A stretch of 64,000 nucleotides of DNA from Rhodamnia argentea. Taxonomy: Eukaryota; Streptophyta; Magnoliopsida; Myrtales; Myrtaceae. This document shows positions 46,621 to 57,818 of this stretch, one piece after another. Below the pieces are notes generated by a model. That model was given only the letters and a program-made list of their open reading frames with translations. It was not told where the DNA came from and did not search any database. The stretch lies in NCBI RefSeq assembly GCF_020921035.1, contig NC_063150.1, positions 21,127,826-21,191,825 on the forward strand, written 5' to 3'. The number at the start of each line of letters is the position of its first letter. The stretch's first letter is position 1. Both the position numbers and the translations under genes were made by a program.

Positions 46621-46884
46621 GCTCAGACAGCTCAAACTCAGACGACGCAAATTATTATCCCTCGTGATGAGTTGTCCATTCCACCTGTCCACTTTGTTAG
46701 CCAACTAGGCTCACATGTGCATGTCCTTTTACTTCAATAATTGACCATCTGTGGTCAAAAGTTTTAAAAGTTGTTCAGTCCAATCATGCTTAAAGTGTAT
46801 CAATTATGCACGTCTATTATGGATCTTAATTATTTGAGAATCCAAAGCTTGTAAGTCAGTTGTCATCTTATGTGTAAGTTTGCC

Positions 46885-46893
46885 TATAAAAGG
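46885..46893 (+). promoter_or_regulatory. TATA box of a pararetrovirus-type promoter
   Basis: TATAAAAGG sits about 270 bp after the last viral coding piece, with a purine-rich start-site-like stretch 25-35 bp downstream (gacagagcttg). Caulimovirid transcripts start from a promoter located 3' of the polyprotein gene on the circular genome, so this position is expected. Activity is unknown. Confidence 0.5.
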
Positions 46894-46899
46894 CCACCT

Positions 46900-47500
46900 A
46901 TGTACTGTATCCAGACAGAGCTTGTTCACTTCAAAGCCTGCTTCAGAAATATTAGTATGATTTCCAGCTATAAGTTTCTAAACTCCCTCTTCTCCTCTTC
47001 AAAGCAAGATTCCTTGGATTTAGAATCATCTTGTTAATTTGGCAGTACGATATGGTTCAGTATGCTCTCCACTTGCCACTTTGATGCATTCTCCCCACAC
47101 TTACACAATTGCACCGACCAGTCCGGGCGGTCGTAAAATTCACATGGACTCCCATCCCTGAATGCATTTGTGAATCCTGTGGATCAGAAATTTCTAACAT
47201 CTTGAAAGTTGAGTCTCAAGAGCGAGTCTGGAAGCTAAAAGACAGTCCCTTGTAATCGGCTAAGCGAGCCTTGTGTTGGGGTATCACCGGCCAGAAGAAG
47301 AACGAGATAGAAGGAAAAAACAAAAAGGAAAGAAAAATTAAAAAAATTAAAAAATTATGTCACGGGAAGGCCGGCTCCGGCCAGCCAAATTTGGCCGAAT
47401 AGACTGAATTGGCACAATTGCAATAGGTTTAGCACTAAATTGGCAAAAAAAAAAAAAGATTATAACTAAATTGACACAATTGAAATAGATTTAGGAATTT
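46900..47500. other. possible viral leader and an inverted copy of the dispersed repeat
   Basis: 46900-47280 may be the viral leader, as it has no other identity. 47290-47500 is the dispersed repeat family of 24450-24900 in the opposite orientation (reverse complements of 'cctaaatctatt...caattgtgtcaat' phrases). Confidence 0.4.
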
Positions 47501-48140
47501 TGATTTTTTTTTCATTTCATCCTTTTTATATTTTGCATTTTTTTCTTTTTGCTTTTCTTTCTTCTTTCGTTCTCTGTTGCAACATCCTCCATTGCAACCG
47601 ACCAGTGGTGGCCACCAACCAGCTCGAGGTTTGTCGACCTCCAGCGAGCTCCAAGGCTCGCTTGCGGACCGTTGTTACGGAGGCTTGGCGAATGGCGGAA
47701 TGAAAAGACCGAAAAAAAAAAAAGTAAAACATAAAATAAAAGAGAAGTTAACAACAATATTAATAAAATATTAAAATATTAAAAAAACTTGAGAGGAGCA
47801 ATTCGGAAAAGTGTTTTCACCTCTTTAGATTTAGTAATTCACTTTTCTAATTTCGTGCATGAATTTTCCACTGTCTAAATTATCCTCGACAAACCAAAAA
47901 GGTAAAAGTCTGAAAAATCAATTCCCGAAAAACAATCAAACCCACCCTTAATCTAATTAAGTATCCACAACCACGAATACAAAGCTCACAAATGACCACC
48001 TCAGCTCGGAGATTTCAAAACCTACGTTGACGAAGCTCACAAACCTAGATCGATGGAAGTAACGATTGCATGCGTGTATTGATTCGTGATCACTCGAGCA
48101 TACTCAGCCATGGATTCACAAGAGCTGTTCAGGCTTCATC

Positions 48141-48560
48141 GTCATTTCAGGTGGAATGTCAAGCTTTGCTTCAAACACTAGTGTGCCTGCTGCCGGGAGA
48201 GAGAAACTCTTTTTAAGGAGAGTCACACCATCTGCAGTTAGTCAAAGCATTCTATAGCTTAGATCAGTCTTCATGGGAAGCTCGTCTAGTGTTTTGGTTT
48301 CATTTTTTGCAAAAGGACAAGGTTTTTTACGCAATCACAAAAATTCAGAAAGTCAGTGTCCCCCAAGTCTTGCTCGCTCATTCATGATCTAAAACATCAC
48401 AGATCAGTTGAACCAGATAATCCTCTACAGAGTTTCTCTTGGGATCAGTAAACTCAGCGACTCGGCCACAGATTGAAGGACCAACAAGAACAAGTATGGT
48501 AAACCTAACCTCGGCTCGTTTGCTTTATTTTTACTTCAGAATCAGAAAACCTCTGGTCAA
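48141..48560 (-). pseudogene. orphan coding-like exons in the DOX4 3' flank
   Basis: On the minus strand 48240-48150 reads after a possible acceptor (ctgcag) as GVTLLKKSFSLPAAGTLVFE, AKLDIPPEMTMKPEQLL, then stop. About 48520-48385 reads TILVLVGPSICGRVAEF and TDPKRNSVEDYLVQLICDVL, then DHE and stop. Both look like real protein ends rather than random frames. The equivalent stretches in the other duplicate (59550-59680 and 59930-60050) carry frameshifts and stops. I do not recognise the protein. They may be remnants of a neighbouring gene that was co-duplicated, or chance. Confidence 0.35.
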
Positions 48561-48736
48561 TCCACAACAGGAAGATAGGCACGAGGTTGCCAGGCATTAC
48601 AAACATGTACTCTACTACATCTAAGCAATATCCGGATGCTTTGCCAGGGGTTGATGCAGAGAGAAACTACGCAGATCAAATATGTACAACCGTCATTCAA
48701 TAGTGAAAATCATCGAATTTGCATGTCCAACATTAT

Positions 48737-51089
48737 TCATAGCTTGAAATGTTCCAATGCAGATATGCCATCGAGTCCTTTCGCATAGTAGTGAGTGACC
48801 AAATCCTTCACTGTGATTTCCCGATAAATTGGGGGATTTTCTTCTGATAGCAACTCCTTAATAGGGCCATACAACCTCAAAGTATTCTCTGGAGGGAGAT
48901 GCTGCCTGATAAAACATGCCACTGAAATTCTTGGCCCGGTGCCCTTGGCTAGAACTCTGTGACTGACGCTAATGAACTTATCGTTCGAGATCAGCTGCAA
49001 GATGGAGGAGGAAGTACCAAAGTGAAGACCAAATATTCTGAAATGACGATCACACATAAATATAGCATGCATAGTCAAACCTGTTGAAAAAGGAGAACAC
49101 TTTATCAAGTCATTCTCACATCTAGTCCTTGCACGGTCATCAATTTAATTAGCTGAGACCAAAAGATTGTTTAAAAAGAACTAACACACAGATGGAAAAA
49201 TCATTAGACAGATTTGACATAGCTCAGCTAATGTTGCAAGAGCCAACTGGAAGTTCCACAGTTGTAAACAGGATATTCTATAATCCTCACGTTAGACCTC
49301 AACACCGACTTAGGGAAGTATTTAGCATATCTAATGCTCTACCAAACAGTTAGGATAGAAGCATATAGATGAAAAAAAGCTATCTTTCAATCCACTAATT
49401 CAGATTGTGGTGCAAAAACCCATGTCCATGGACTATGATACTAAATTGACTGAAGGACCTACTCGTTGGATCAGCCACACAAAAAAGCACAGAGCAGGCT
49501 AGATATCATCGACTCGTGCGAGAACATAGAAAAAAGAACCTAACCGATAGAAATGTAAAACTGCTAATCTCCTCTGAACTGACCTGCATCATGTCTCCCA
49601 TGTTTATCACGAGGGCTCCAGGACTTGGGGCAACGTCGATCCATTGGTTCTGGTGGCGGACCTGGAGGCCACCGATTTCGTCTTGGAGAAGAATGGTGAT
49701 GAAGCTACTATCGGTATGGTCACTAGTCCCAAGGGTTAAGTCCGGCTCCGGGCACGCTGGATAGTAATGGCCGACGAAGAAGAGTCCTTCCCCACAGTGG
49801 ATGGTTTTCAGGTAGTTAGGGTCGAGGCCAAGAGCTTCAGACAGTAATTTGAATATGGTATCTGTCAATTCCAGAATTCTGTCTTTGTACTCCATTATTA
49901 CGTCCCTGCAAGTCGATTGGTTACGGAGAACAAGTGATTAGTCAAATGCAGTGCACATCAGAAATCAATCTTGACCTCACTCTCTCAAAGACCAGGTCAA
50001 TTTACTTTGCATAAAAACCCAAAACCAGTTGTGAACATTGAGGTTCTAAAATACGAGTTCGTGTAACAGAGCAATCATTCTTGCAGACGATAAAAGGAGC
50101 TAGTATTTCCATTCAAACCGAATCCATCGACATCCAACTCTGAATCCCCTGAAGATCTACACCCCCTTCTTGATCATTTTGTTTCAACTGAACTACAACT
50201 CCAAAGCCCTTCGACAAAATTGCAAGAACTCGCGAGACACTGGGCACTTGTTTTGCCAGGCCAAGCAGCAGCTCCATCCAGTCGAAAAACCCCATTATTA
50301 CTTAATTATCACATCTTAAATCTTATCTAGGCTGGAGCTTTTGTTTTCTTTGCTCTCTTCCATTGAATTGTTATGTCAAAAACACTATCACGGAACCCTG
50401 AATTCCTCTCACAAGACTCAAGTGGGCATCGCATAACTAGATTGAAAGCCTTTCCCAATGGCAAGTCCCAAAACTTAATTTAGTTTCAGCCTTTCAAGGA
50501 GCGTGTGTTCTCCATACGCACGCGAGCAGAGACACAGAGATTACCGACAGACAGCAGGCAATTCGTGAGGATCCGGACCCCGAGGAGCCAAGACGCAGCT
50601 GAGCGAGTCCCTCCAGTTCGCCGCCGGAGCTGCATACAGGTCGAAGTTGCTGTTGTACACCACCTTCCTCGCGCCGTACTCTCGCGAGTACCACTCCCGC
50701 TTCGCCTCCAGGTCCTGCTCGTGGAACCTCCTGACCCCTTCGATCATCTCCTCCATGAGAGCGGCCGGCACGCCGTGGTTCACCGCCTGGAAGAACCCCC
50801 ACGTCTCGCACGCCTCCCGGACCAGGCCGACCGTCCGCTTCCACTCGCCGGGGCTTCGACTTCGGCCCACGCCTTCGAAGTCTATGATCGGAACGCTCGG
50901 GCTCGATTCTGGAGATTCCGAGGCACGATGGAGCTCGAGCTTGAGGTGGCGGTGGACGAAGATTCGGGGTATTTGGGTCAGTTTGGCGTCGGCGAGCCCC
51001 TTCACGCCGGCCTTCGAGTCGTCGAAGGACTTCAGCTCGGCTTTACGGTCGTAACCACCATCCGAGGTGAGTGTCATCTCCGTCGCCAT
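48737..51089 (-). CDS. DOX4: 2-oxoglutarate/Fe(II) dioxygenase (ACC oxidase homolog 1-like), intact, 374 aa
   Basis: Exons are 51089-50545, 49905-49584 and 48994-48737 with GT/AG junctions (introns 639 and 589 bp), 1125 nt in frame ending TGA. The start [20 protein letters not shown] aligns with DOX5. DIOX_N covers about residues 66-172 ([23 protein letters not shown]). Iron ligands are H245, D247 and H301, and the 2OG site is R311-I-S313 (GPRISVACF). Activity should be oxidation of an unknown small molecule in the cytosol. The protein differs from DOX5 at about 37 of 374 positions by my count, spread over all exons but including residues near the iron site (GTSDHTD against GHSDHTD). Intron 1 has a conserved but non-essential open stretch (50295-50113). 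The upstream region carries a MITE that DOX5 lacks. Confidence 0.94.
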
Positions 51090-51363
51090 TTCTCTTTTCT
51101 TCCGGCTGAGAGAGCGCAGCTAGGGAGGCGAAGTGGGAAAAGTCTTCATTTTAAAGATATCTTTGACAATGAAGTACTTTGGAGAAGTCGCGGCTCATGT
51201 CGTTTCTAGTAAACGTCTATCAATGGAATTCCATTGTCGACTCGATCTAGAATAGGCCAGCCAACCTCATGTCTTCTGAGACATAATGACATGCACTATG
51301 CTGTAATTGGAACCACACATCCTCCAGTGGATGTCTAGGGCAGCGGATGTGAGATTTTTACAT

Positions 51364-51805
51364 GCTTAAATATATTACAAGTGTTAAAACTTATGTACGA
51401 CCTCACTTTAGTGCTAAAACTTTCAAAACGATCACTTAAGTACTAATTTTTTTTTAAAACGATCACTTCAAGACCAAAACATTCCAAACGATCATTTAAG
51501 TGTCAATTTTATTTAAAAACGATCATTTAAGTACCAATTTTATTAAAAAATACTTACTTGATTGCCAACTCTAGCAAACCACGTCAACTCAAACATTAAT
51601 AATAATAATAATAATAAAAGCCACGTCAGATTTCCAACGAGCCATATCGGCTCAAATCGGAATTGGCACCGAAGTGATCGTTTTAAAAAAAACTAGCACT
51701 TAGGTGATCGTTTTTAAAAAATACCGATACTTAAGTAATCGTTTTGAAAGTTTTGACATTGAAGTAAGCGTCGTACACAAGTTACTTGTAATGTACTTAA
51801 GCCAA
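51364..51805. mobile_element. about 440-bp long-TIR MITE in the DOX4 5' flank
   Basis: The left half (tattacaagtgttaaaactt, gtacgac, aaaactttcaaaacgatcac) is repeated inverted in the right half (gtgatcgtttt, gttttgaaagttttgacatt, gtcgtac, acttgtaatgtac). It contains an (AAT)n run at about 51597-51617. The duplicate 5' flank of DOX5 reads from ggatgtgagatttttgcat straight to cttagagtcgc at 63693-63730, so this element is a later insertion. It belongs to the same family as 28019-28387. Confidence 0.82.
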
Positions 51806-51875
51806 TTTTGACATATCCGAGAGTCGCTAATATTCATGGCTCTTTATCACCCTCTTCCTTAATCTACTTTGCTAG

Positions 51876-52349
51876 GGACACGAGTCGGTTATTCCGTATC
51901 CCAAATGGGCAAGCTCTCTCATACTCGTATAACCTTGGAGTGAAACTTGCGGTGTCATCATGGTGAGTGAGAGGTGCAGAGGTGAGGAAGTAACTGGATC
52001 GTATGAGTGGTGTCGGGGTGGTTTGTGTTGGTAGTTGTAGGCTAGATATAATATACTTTTAGGAGCTTTAAAGGAGGGATTGGCCTCCCATGTATAAATT
52101 AATCGGGAGCTGATGCTGCTCTCTAATGAAACTATAATAGGCCAAACCAATTGTGATGCCTTGAGTAATCTGCTCTCGATCGATACAACGGATGCCCAAG
52201 CTAAGCGGGCTGCGATATAATCCAATACGGGCATGTTATTTGCCTAAGTAGTCTATGAAACAACTAAAAGAAAGGAATGCTAGCTTGGCTTGGTTTGCCA
52301 AGCGCCTCACAAGCTAATTCTACGAACAGAAAAGTGTCGCCTAATGACA
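51876..52349 (+). repeat. LTR-like direct repeat, left copy
   Basis: 474 bp. Shares ccaaatgggcaag, aggagctttaaa and ttggcctcccatgta phrases with 57819-58288 and 63780-64000. Its first base is G where the other two have T (TG start). Confidence 0.75.
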
Positions 52350-53237
52350 AGTGGTATCGTAGCTGGATCCTTCTAGTAAGTGAGTGAGTCGGTTGATTTT
52401 GATGAACATATGGGTTCCAAAATTCATCGAGGAGTAAAGTAATAACCGAAAGAGGCGACTCGGAGAGGTAGCTTTTTTGCCACACATAGAGGTCTTCAAC
52501 ATCTAGAGCTATGTCTAAAAGAAAGTAGATTAATGTAGATACACTTAGCACTTGGTAGGTAAGGAGCAGAAGTTCTAGTATAGCTGTTCCAAATCCAACT
52601 TCTGAACAAGGCTATCAAATGGTCGATCGCGAAACCGGTTAAACATATACTTGAACGATGCCCTCTATCGACGATCGTTCGATGGACTAGTTTTGTGATG
52701 TATGTTTGATGAAGAAGCTCAGCAAGCGTTGCAAGAAGTATACGCTTTACTAATAAATAGAGGCATAGTATTAGAGGTATGCTGGGTTGGTTTCGCTCCC
52801 TACCTTCTCACATGAGATGGAAAGAACAGAGGTCAACTGGAGTGGAAGCCAAACGAGAGGGCTGAGTATTCGTGATCGATCCGAAGAACCACCGCCGGAT
52901 ACAATTCTGCTCCCCCTGCGTACTCCAAAAAAAATAGATTCTTTCCTTCTTTCGGCTTAAGAAGACTACGATGATAATCAGGATCACTTCGGAACTTTAG
53001 AAGAATGGGTCATATGCACGTTTGCAACCTTTTCATTGGCGATAATAATGTCGTCACCGAGAATGGCTTTCCTCCGCTCACTCGTAAGAGTTCGTACCCC
53101 TACAAAGGGGGAGGGAGTCGATCGAACATCTCATCATTGGTGGGAATTTCTCTTGCATTTGATCCCCAATTTTTGTTCACCCCGAATGATCGTGTTGGGT
53201 GAATTCTGACCTCGTACGATCGTGTCGGGTGAGCAAC

Positions 53238-56200
53238 TGTCACGCCCTGTGTCCTGTCGGCACGCCAACATCCCTCACTCTCGCTTATTTCTCCCGGGAT
53301 CGACACGGCGATAAACTTAACGTAATGCAATATGCACATGCGGAAGCGATACAACACCCAAACAATAAAACTCAACAGAATGACTTAAGAAACCAGAAAT
53401 TCAATAATATAAAAGCACAACATCCATACAACATAATAACATAGCAATACATCAGAAGGGTTCGGGAGAGAGGTCGGTTACATCAAAAGGGGACGACCCA
53501 ACTAGAAGCTACACATAGCCTATAGGTGCCCAAAAGACCCACGGTTATCTAAACCTCAAGGTCGGGTCCACTGCCATTTGACGGATCCTCCGCCTCGGGC
53601 TCTGACTCGGAATCCAGTGGCTCGTTGAACTCATCCATCAATGCTTGCTCAGATTCGGTGGGCTCCTCCGACTCCGCATCGCCATCCGCAAACTTCGCTA
53701 CTTGAGCTTCCTCTGTCGGCTCCGGGGGCTTCGGCCGACCATCCTCGGGCTTCACTTCGGGATGGAAAACCTCGCTATCTGGGGGAGTGGGGTTGCACCA
53801 TCCGAGAATAATACTCCGTGGCACGTCAAAAGTCATCGGCGGTCCGAACGTGATATCTCCATCTCGATAAAACTACGCTTCAAAAAGGTGGGACTTCCGG
53901 TCGTCGTCTCCTTCATCGACCCAAACCATGCTTCCTCTTCTTATGTACGCCTTGTCCTCATCTACCGGAATCTCGGTGTTCGTGGTCGTTATGGCCATCG
54001 GCACTCTAAAATGCACTGGGGGCATCTCTCAAGGTCGGTGGTCCGAAAGGGGGTCCCGCGAAGGGGTGAGATAAAAATCCCAGTAAGGTGGATCTAAGCC
54101 GACCCTAGGGTACGGTACCTCCGAGCTAATTAGACTAGGGCAGACAACCAATACTCACAGACAGCCCAAATCAATAAGAAATCAACCCAGCAGTCAAAAC
54201 TTCTATACTATGGCACTTTAGACTTCAGGCATTACCGCAATTCGGTCACACGCAGTATCAATATCAAGCAATTAATTCTTAGGCCCGCGTCTCAACGCCT
54301 TAGGCTTATAACACATACTCTAAGTCATCTAGCCCGTGTAACTACGCATCGGGCTTAAAATATATTCTCGGTATATATATATATATATACGTGTGTACAC
54401 CGGGGTCTCGGACACTTAGGAATACGCCCCATTAAATCTCGGTCTCGGACAATCGGACGAATACGGCATCACTATGGCCTTAGACGACTTGATTAAATAC
54501 GACCTTCATACCTTCTCGGTCTCGGACAATCAGACGAATACGGCATCACCATGGCCTCGGACGACTTGATTGAATACGACCATATATGTCATAGTATAAT
54601 ATAATCTGTTATAAACCCCGCGTTTAACGCATCGTGGTACCAGTACTCATAATTCACATCCAGAGGCTTTCATTAATAAACTTCATGATCGAGTATAACA
54701 AATAAAGCCCAATAGCACAACGGTTCAATCGCGCTACCTAGCATATGGTTCGCGCATCACAAATTAGCCGATTCTCACCTTGACACGTTTCAAGGTTCAC
54801 ATATCAATTTAGAACACTTGACACGTTCTTAATGCACCAATTCCATTCAGCCCCATTCAAGTCACATAACGCCTCATTTTGTTCCAATCAAGTTCTCACC
54901 AGTCCGAAACACATTCTAACGCATAGTACCACATCTCACACACATGGCCGAATATATATAGTCCCCAAAGCACATATTTTCCCACAATTCTACAATTAAA
55001 GCAATGTTAACAACTAGCATAACAACTAGCACAAATTGCGCCCAAATGGCGCCTAACTCGCATTCGTCGTGCAACATTCGGTCCACACCATTCTAGGCCC
55101 TCACTACATCCCCGAATCCGCTACAAACATGTTCATTCATCAACCAAAATTCCTAAACCACACAAATCAGAATTTCCAAAACCGGTCCCCTTGATTCTCG
55201 CCCAAAACAGCCCATAAATCAACCTAATCCACATGCTATCAAGCTCCTTAGTATCCCATAGTCCTAAGGAAGGATTAGAGCCACTTACAAGTCCTTTTTG
55301 GTGAAGAAAACCCGGCAGATGAGCGGCAACTTCGCGTGACCAGATTTGAATCCAAACTGTCCCCTTTTGTTCAAATAAGAGAACAACACCTTTAGTCCAT
55401 GAAATCCTCCCAAAATCCACCCATGAACCTCACTTAAACTACCTTAGATGATTATGGCAAGACTCTAGCTCCTTACCTTCAAATGAAGAGCAAAACCCGA
55501 GAATAGCCCCCTTTCCTTAAACCGCTGCACCGGCGTCCAAAGAGAGGGAGAGGGGCGGTTCGAGGGCGACGGCGGCGGCTCACGGCCTCTAAGGGAAGGA
55601 GAGGTGGTGGAGGTGGTGGTTGCAGCTCCTTGGGGTCGCCGGAAATGGGGTTTGCTGAGAGGGAGTGAGAGGGAGAGATGAGAGTGAGTTTGGGGAGAGA
55701 GTGAAAATGAAGGTGAGGGAGTGAGAGGGGGATTTGCTTCAGCCCATAAGACACAAGAGAAGAAGAGAGAGAGAGAGAGTGATTGAGGTGACTAGCTCTC
55801 ATTCATGAATGACAAGATAGTGGAGTGGGTGTAGGACATGAATAGTAGAGGTAGGTAGTGGGATTTTTGGGGAAAATGGGGTTTTAAATGGGCTTTGGAA
55901 ATTGAACCTTCAAGAACACTTTTCCCTCTTCATTTCTTTGATATATTTGGCTGAAGTGATGCGATGGTGAAGTGGCCGAAATTTTCCTTCGCCGTCTCTC
56001 AAGATACTAAACGAAATTTGGGACCGGGGTGCACTTCTCGCTTCGCGGTTTGATTTCCACTTTTTTCGACTCATACCGCGATATAAAATCCTTATTGACT
56101 CTAGTTAGGCGATGTCCAATTTATTTGCACTGGAATTTGCAAATACCCGGCCGCCGATTTCGAAGTTTGCTTCGCGCTAAAAATTAGCCGATCGCGGTTT

Positions 56201-56666
56201 CAATGCATCTCGGATCGACGGGCGGCTCTCGGGAGCTACGTGTATCGACCCGTGATTTTTATCACGTTTAAGAATTATTCGGACCACGGCGATCCGGGTT
56301 GTCATGTAATCGCGAGGGAGACCGCTAGTCCTAGTAGGACGTGATCGTCAGAAATCGGTTCGGGGTCATCCGCAAATCATGCTATGGTCTAGCGGAATCA
56401 CCCGCGGCCCAATTGCACGACGCTAGCAGATCGTTCTAATACTAATCCTAGATCGACCTACATGGCCTAGAATGTACCCTCGGCGATCCTTATGGTCGGG
56501 ATACTAATCCGTAGCCGAGTTCTTTAGTCCGCGTACTATCCTATTTAGCCATTCACCTTCGGTCGATCGTTTCTAAAGTGATCAATTCCGAGTGAGATTC
56601 TTGAAATGCATCAATGCTCATTTTATTCATAAACTTCAAAATGGGGTCGGAATTCGGAATGTCACA
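53238..56666. mobile_element. 3.4-kb solo-LTR-like element with perfect 5-bp target duplication
   Basis: The element starts TGTCACGCCC and ends GAATGTCACA, with gcaac on both flanks (53233-53237 and 56667-56671). The terminal TGTSAC/GTSACA and 5-bp duplication mark an LTR. No pol motif lies inside. It has a (TA)n run at 54372-54390 and an acidic, Pro/Glu-rich open stretch on the minus strand (53836-53549) with no recognised domain. Orientation is uncertain: the minus strand start TGTGACATTCC is also LTR-like. It is nested in the mitochondrial-like interior of the surrounding element, and so is younger than it. Confidence 0.8.
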
Positions 56667-57186
56667 GCAACAATCGATTCGTTACATTACTTACTTCTTC
56701 TTGTGAGAATAAATTGAGGGGCATTCCCACTTCGTTTGGATTGCTTGTTTTTCATACAACTAAAGACTTGGTACTTCATTTGTGAATAAAAGGCAACCGA
56801 CTCGGCCTCGTTCACTCACGAAAGACCAACTGAATCTAGACAATTCTAATAGACGTACTATAGCTAGCTAGGCAATTATCTCTATCAATTCTTTACTTAA
56901 TAAAAGCAGTTATATATAGCATTGTTGTTACTTCCTTTGCTACCAGGGAATCACTTAGAAAGAATGTAAGTGACACTCCTCTTGCTCTGAAATGAGTGAT
57001 ATGCTTAGCATCTAGAAAGAGTTATGTTATAATAAAGAAGTCCTTTCCTTCAAAGCCAATTCCGACAAAGAAAGATGAAGAACGATGTCATACCCTCGGT
57101 CAAGAGCTAGCTTAAGGCATGTTCTTACTAATGATTCGTCCACATTTCCATTCCTTGTAGAGGAAGGCCAAGCGCTTGATGGCTGG

Positions 57187-57221
57187 GAGCCGTATGAGCG
57201 ATAACGTCCACGTGCGGTTTC
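57187..57221 (+). other. group II intron domain V hairpin (mitochondrial origin)
   Basis: The 35-base stretch begins gagccgtatg and ends cacgtgcggtttc. It can form the two-part hairpin of group II intron domain V with the invariant AGC near its base and a small capping loop. A candidate domain VI follows (about 57222-57260). Such introns are typical of plant mitochondrial and chloroplast genes; surrounding sequence 56690-57400 has the same organellar style. The host intron was not identified. It is a nuclear copy and not expected to splice. Confidence 0.7.
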
Positions 57222-57520
57222 GTGAGAAGGGCGGTGGACAGAAATGGCCTTGTTTGATCTCTCTTTCGTCTTCATCTCATGAGGGTGAAGGGTGAATTGT
57301 CGGAGCAAACATGGCTCGAACACAGTGCGGCTATTGACATGCTTCTAGGATGCCAATGGGGCACGTGCAAGAACCGATTTCTCACTAAAATGGGATAATG
57401 TTCTTTGATCAATTTGGCAAATTGCAAGACGGGTCCAGTACCACGTTTTTAACAAGGAAAAACCTCAATTAGTTAGCTAATATTGAGAAGTGCTTAATAG
57501 GAAAAAAAATGGTGTTGCTA

Positions 57521-57640
57521 GAAAGTGCAATGGGCCAAAAGTGTCACACTTGAATAAGTGCAAGTACCCAAAAGAGAGTGCTGCCAAAAAGTGTAGTTGG
57601 CCGAAAATGCCACACCTAAAAAGTGCAAGTGACCAAGAAC
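57521..57640. repeat. two imperfect copies of an about 60-bp unit
   Basis: Phrases aaagtgcaatgggccaaaag / aaagtgtagttggccgaaaa, then gtcacacttgaataagtgcaa / gccacacctaaaaagtgcaa, repeat at about 57521-57580 and 57592-57640. They lie just before a poly(A) run and the right LTR-like repeat. Confidence 0.7.
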
Positions 57641-57818
57641 CACGAACGGCCCTTTAAAAAAAAAAAAAAAGCTACCGCTGGAGAAATTTTTATGTTGGGC
57701 AAGCGCGCACCCGCCATTCATGTAAGTCCCAAGGGAGCGGCGTTAATGGTAGGAAATGGCACAAAGAAATGATAGAACATTCCACAACGGGGACTTTGAG
57801 GAATTTAGTGGGGAAGAA

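Larger units (their letters stand above)
38440..46700 (+). mobile_element. endogenous pararetrovirus (Caulimoviridae-like, petu-/florendovirus-type order), decayed
   Basis: On the plus strand, in order: a movement-protein-like domain (38529-39251), a coat/nucleocapsid-like region (39680-41277), a zinc-finger remnant and aspartic protease (41399-42160), reverse transcriptase (42480-43126) and RNase H (45115-45640), then a C-terminal part and a TATA-containing promoter-like stretch. There is no integrase and no LTR. This single-polyprotein order, with a movement protein ahead of the capsid and pol domains, is the layout of petuviruses and florendoviruses. Every domain except the first is cut by frameshifts or stops, and a 2-kb insertion splits RT from RNase H. 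It is a non-functional fossil. Confidence 0.8.
47500..51240. repeat. duplicated block, left copy (contains DOX4)
   Basis: 47500-51240 is collinear with 58900-62835: 3' flank, all three exons, both introns and the first 150 bp of promoter. Identity is clearly highest in exons but extends through introns and far into the 3' flank, including the T-rich run and the GC-rich gaccagtggtggccacc-type block at 47590-47700 against 58980-59080. Confidence 0.88.

Noticed and set aside
50113..50295. 60-codon minus-strand frame in DOX4 intron 1, partly conserved in DOX5
   Set aside because: The DOX5 copy has in-frame stops. Conservation is explained by the recent duplication of the whole intron.
53549..53836. 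acidic Pro/Glu-rich 95-codon frame
   Set aside because: It lies within a solo-LTR-like element and no domain is recognised. Not listed as a gene.
55479..55802. 107-codon minus-strand frame rich in Ser/Pro/Leu
   Set aside because: Composition follows a GA/CT-rich stretch of the solo LTR. Not a credible protein.
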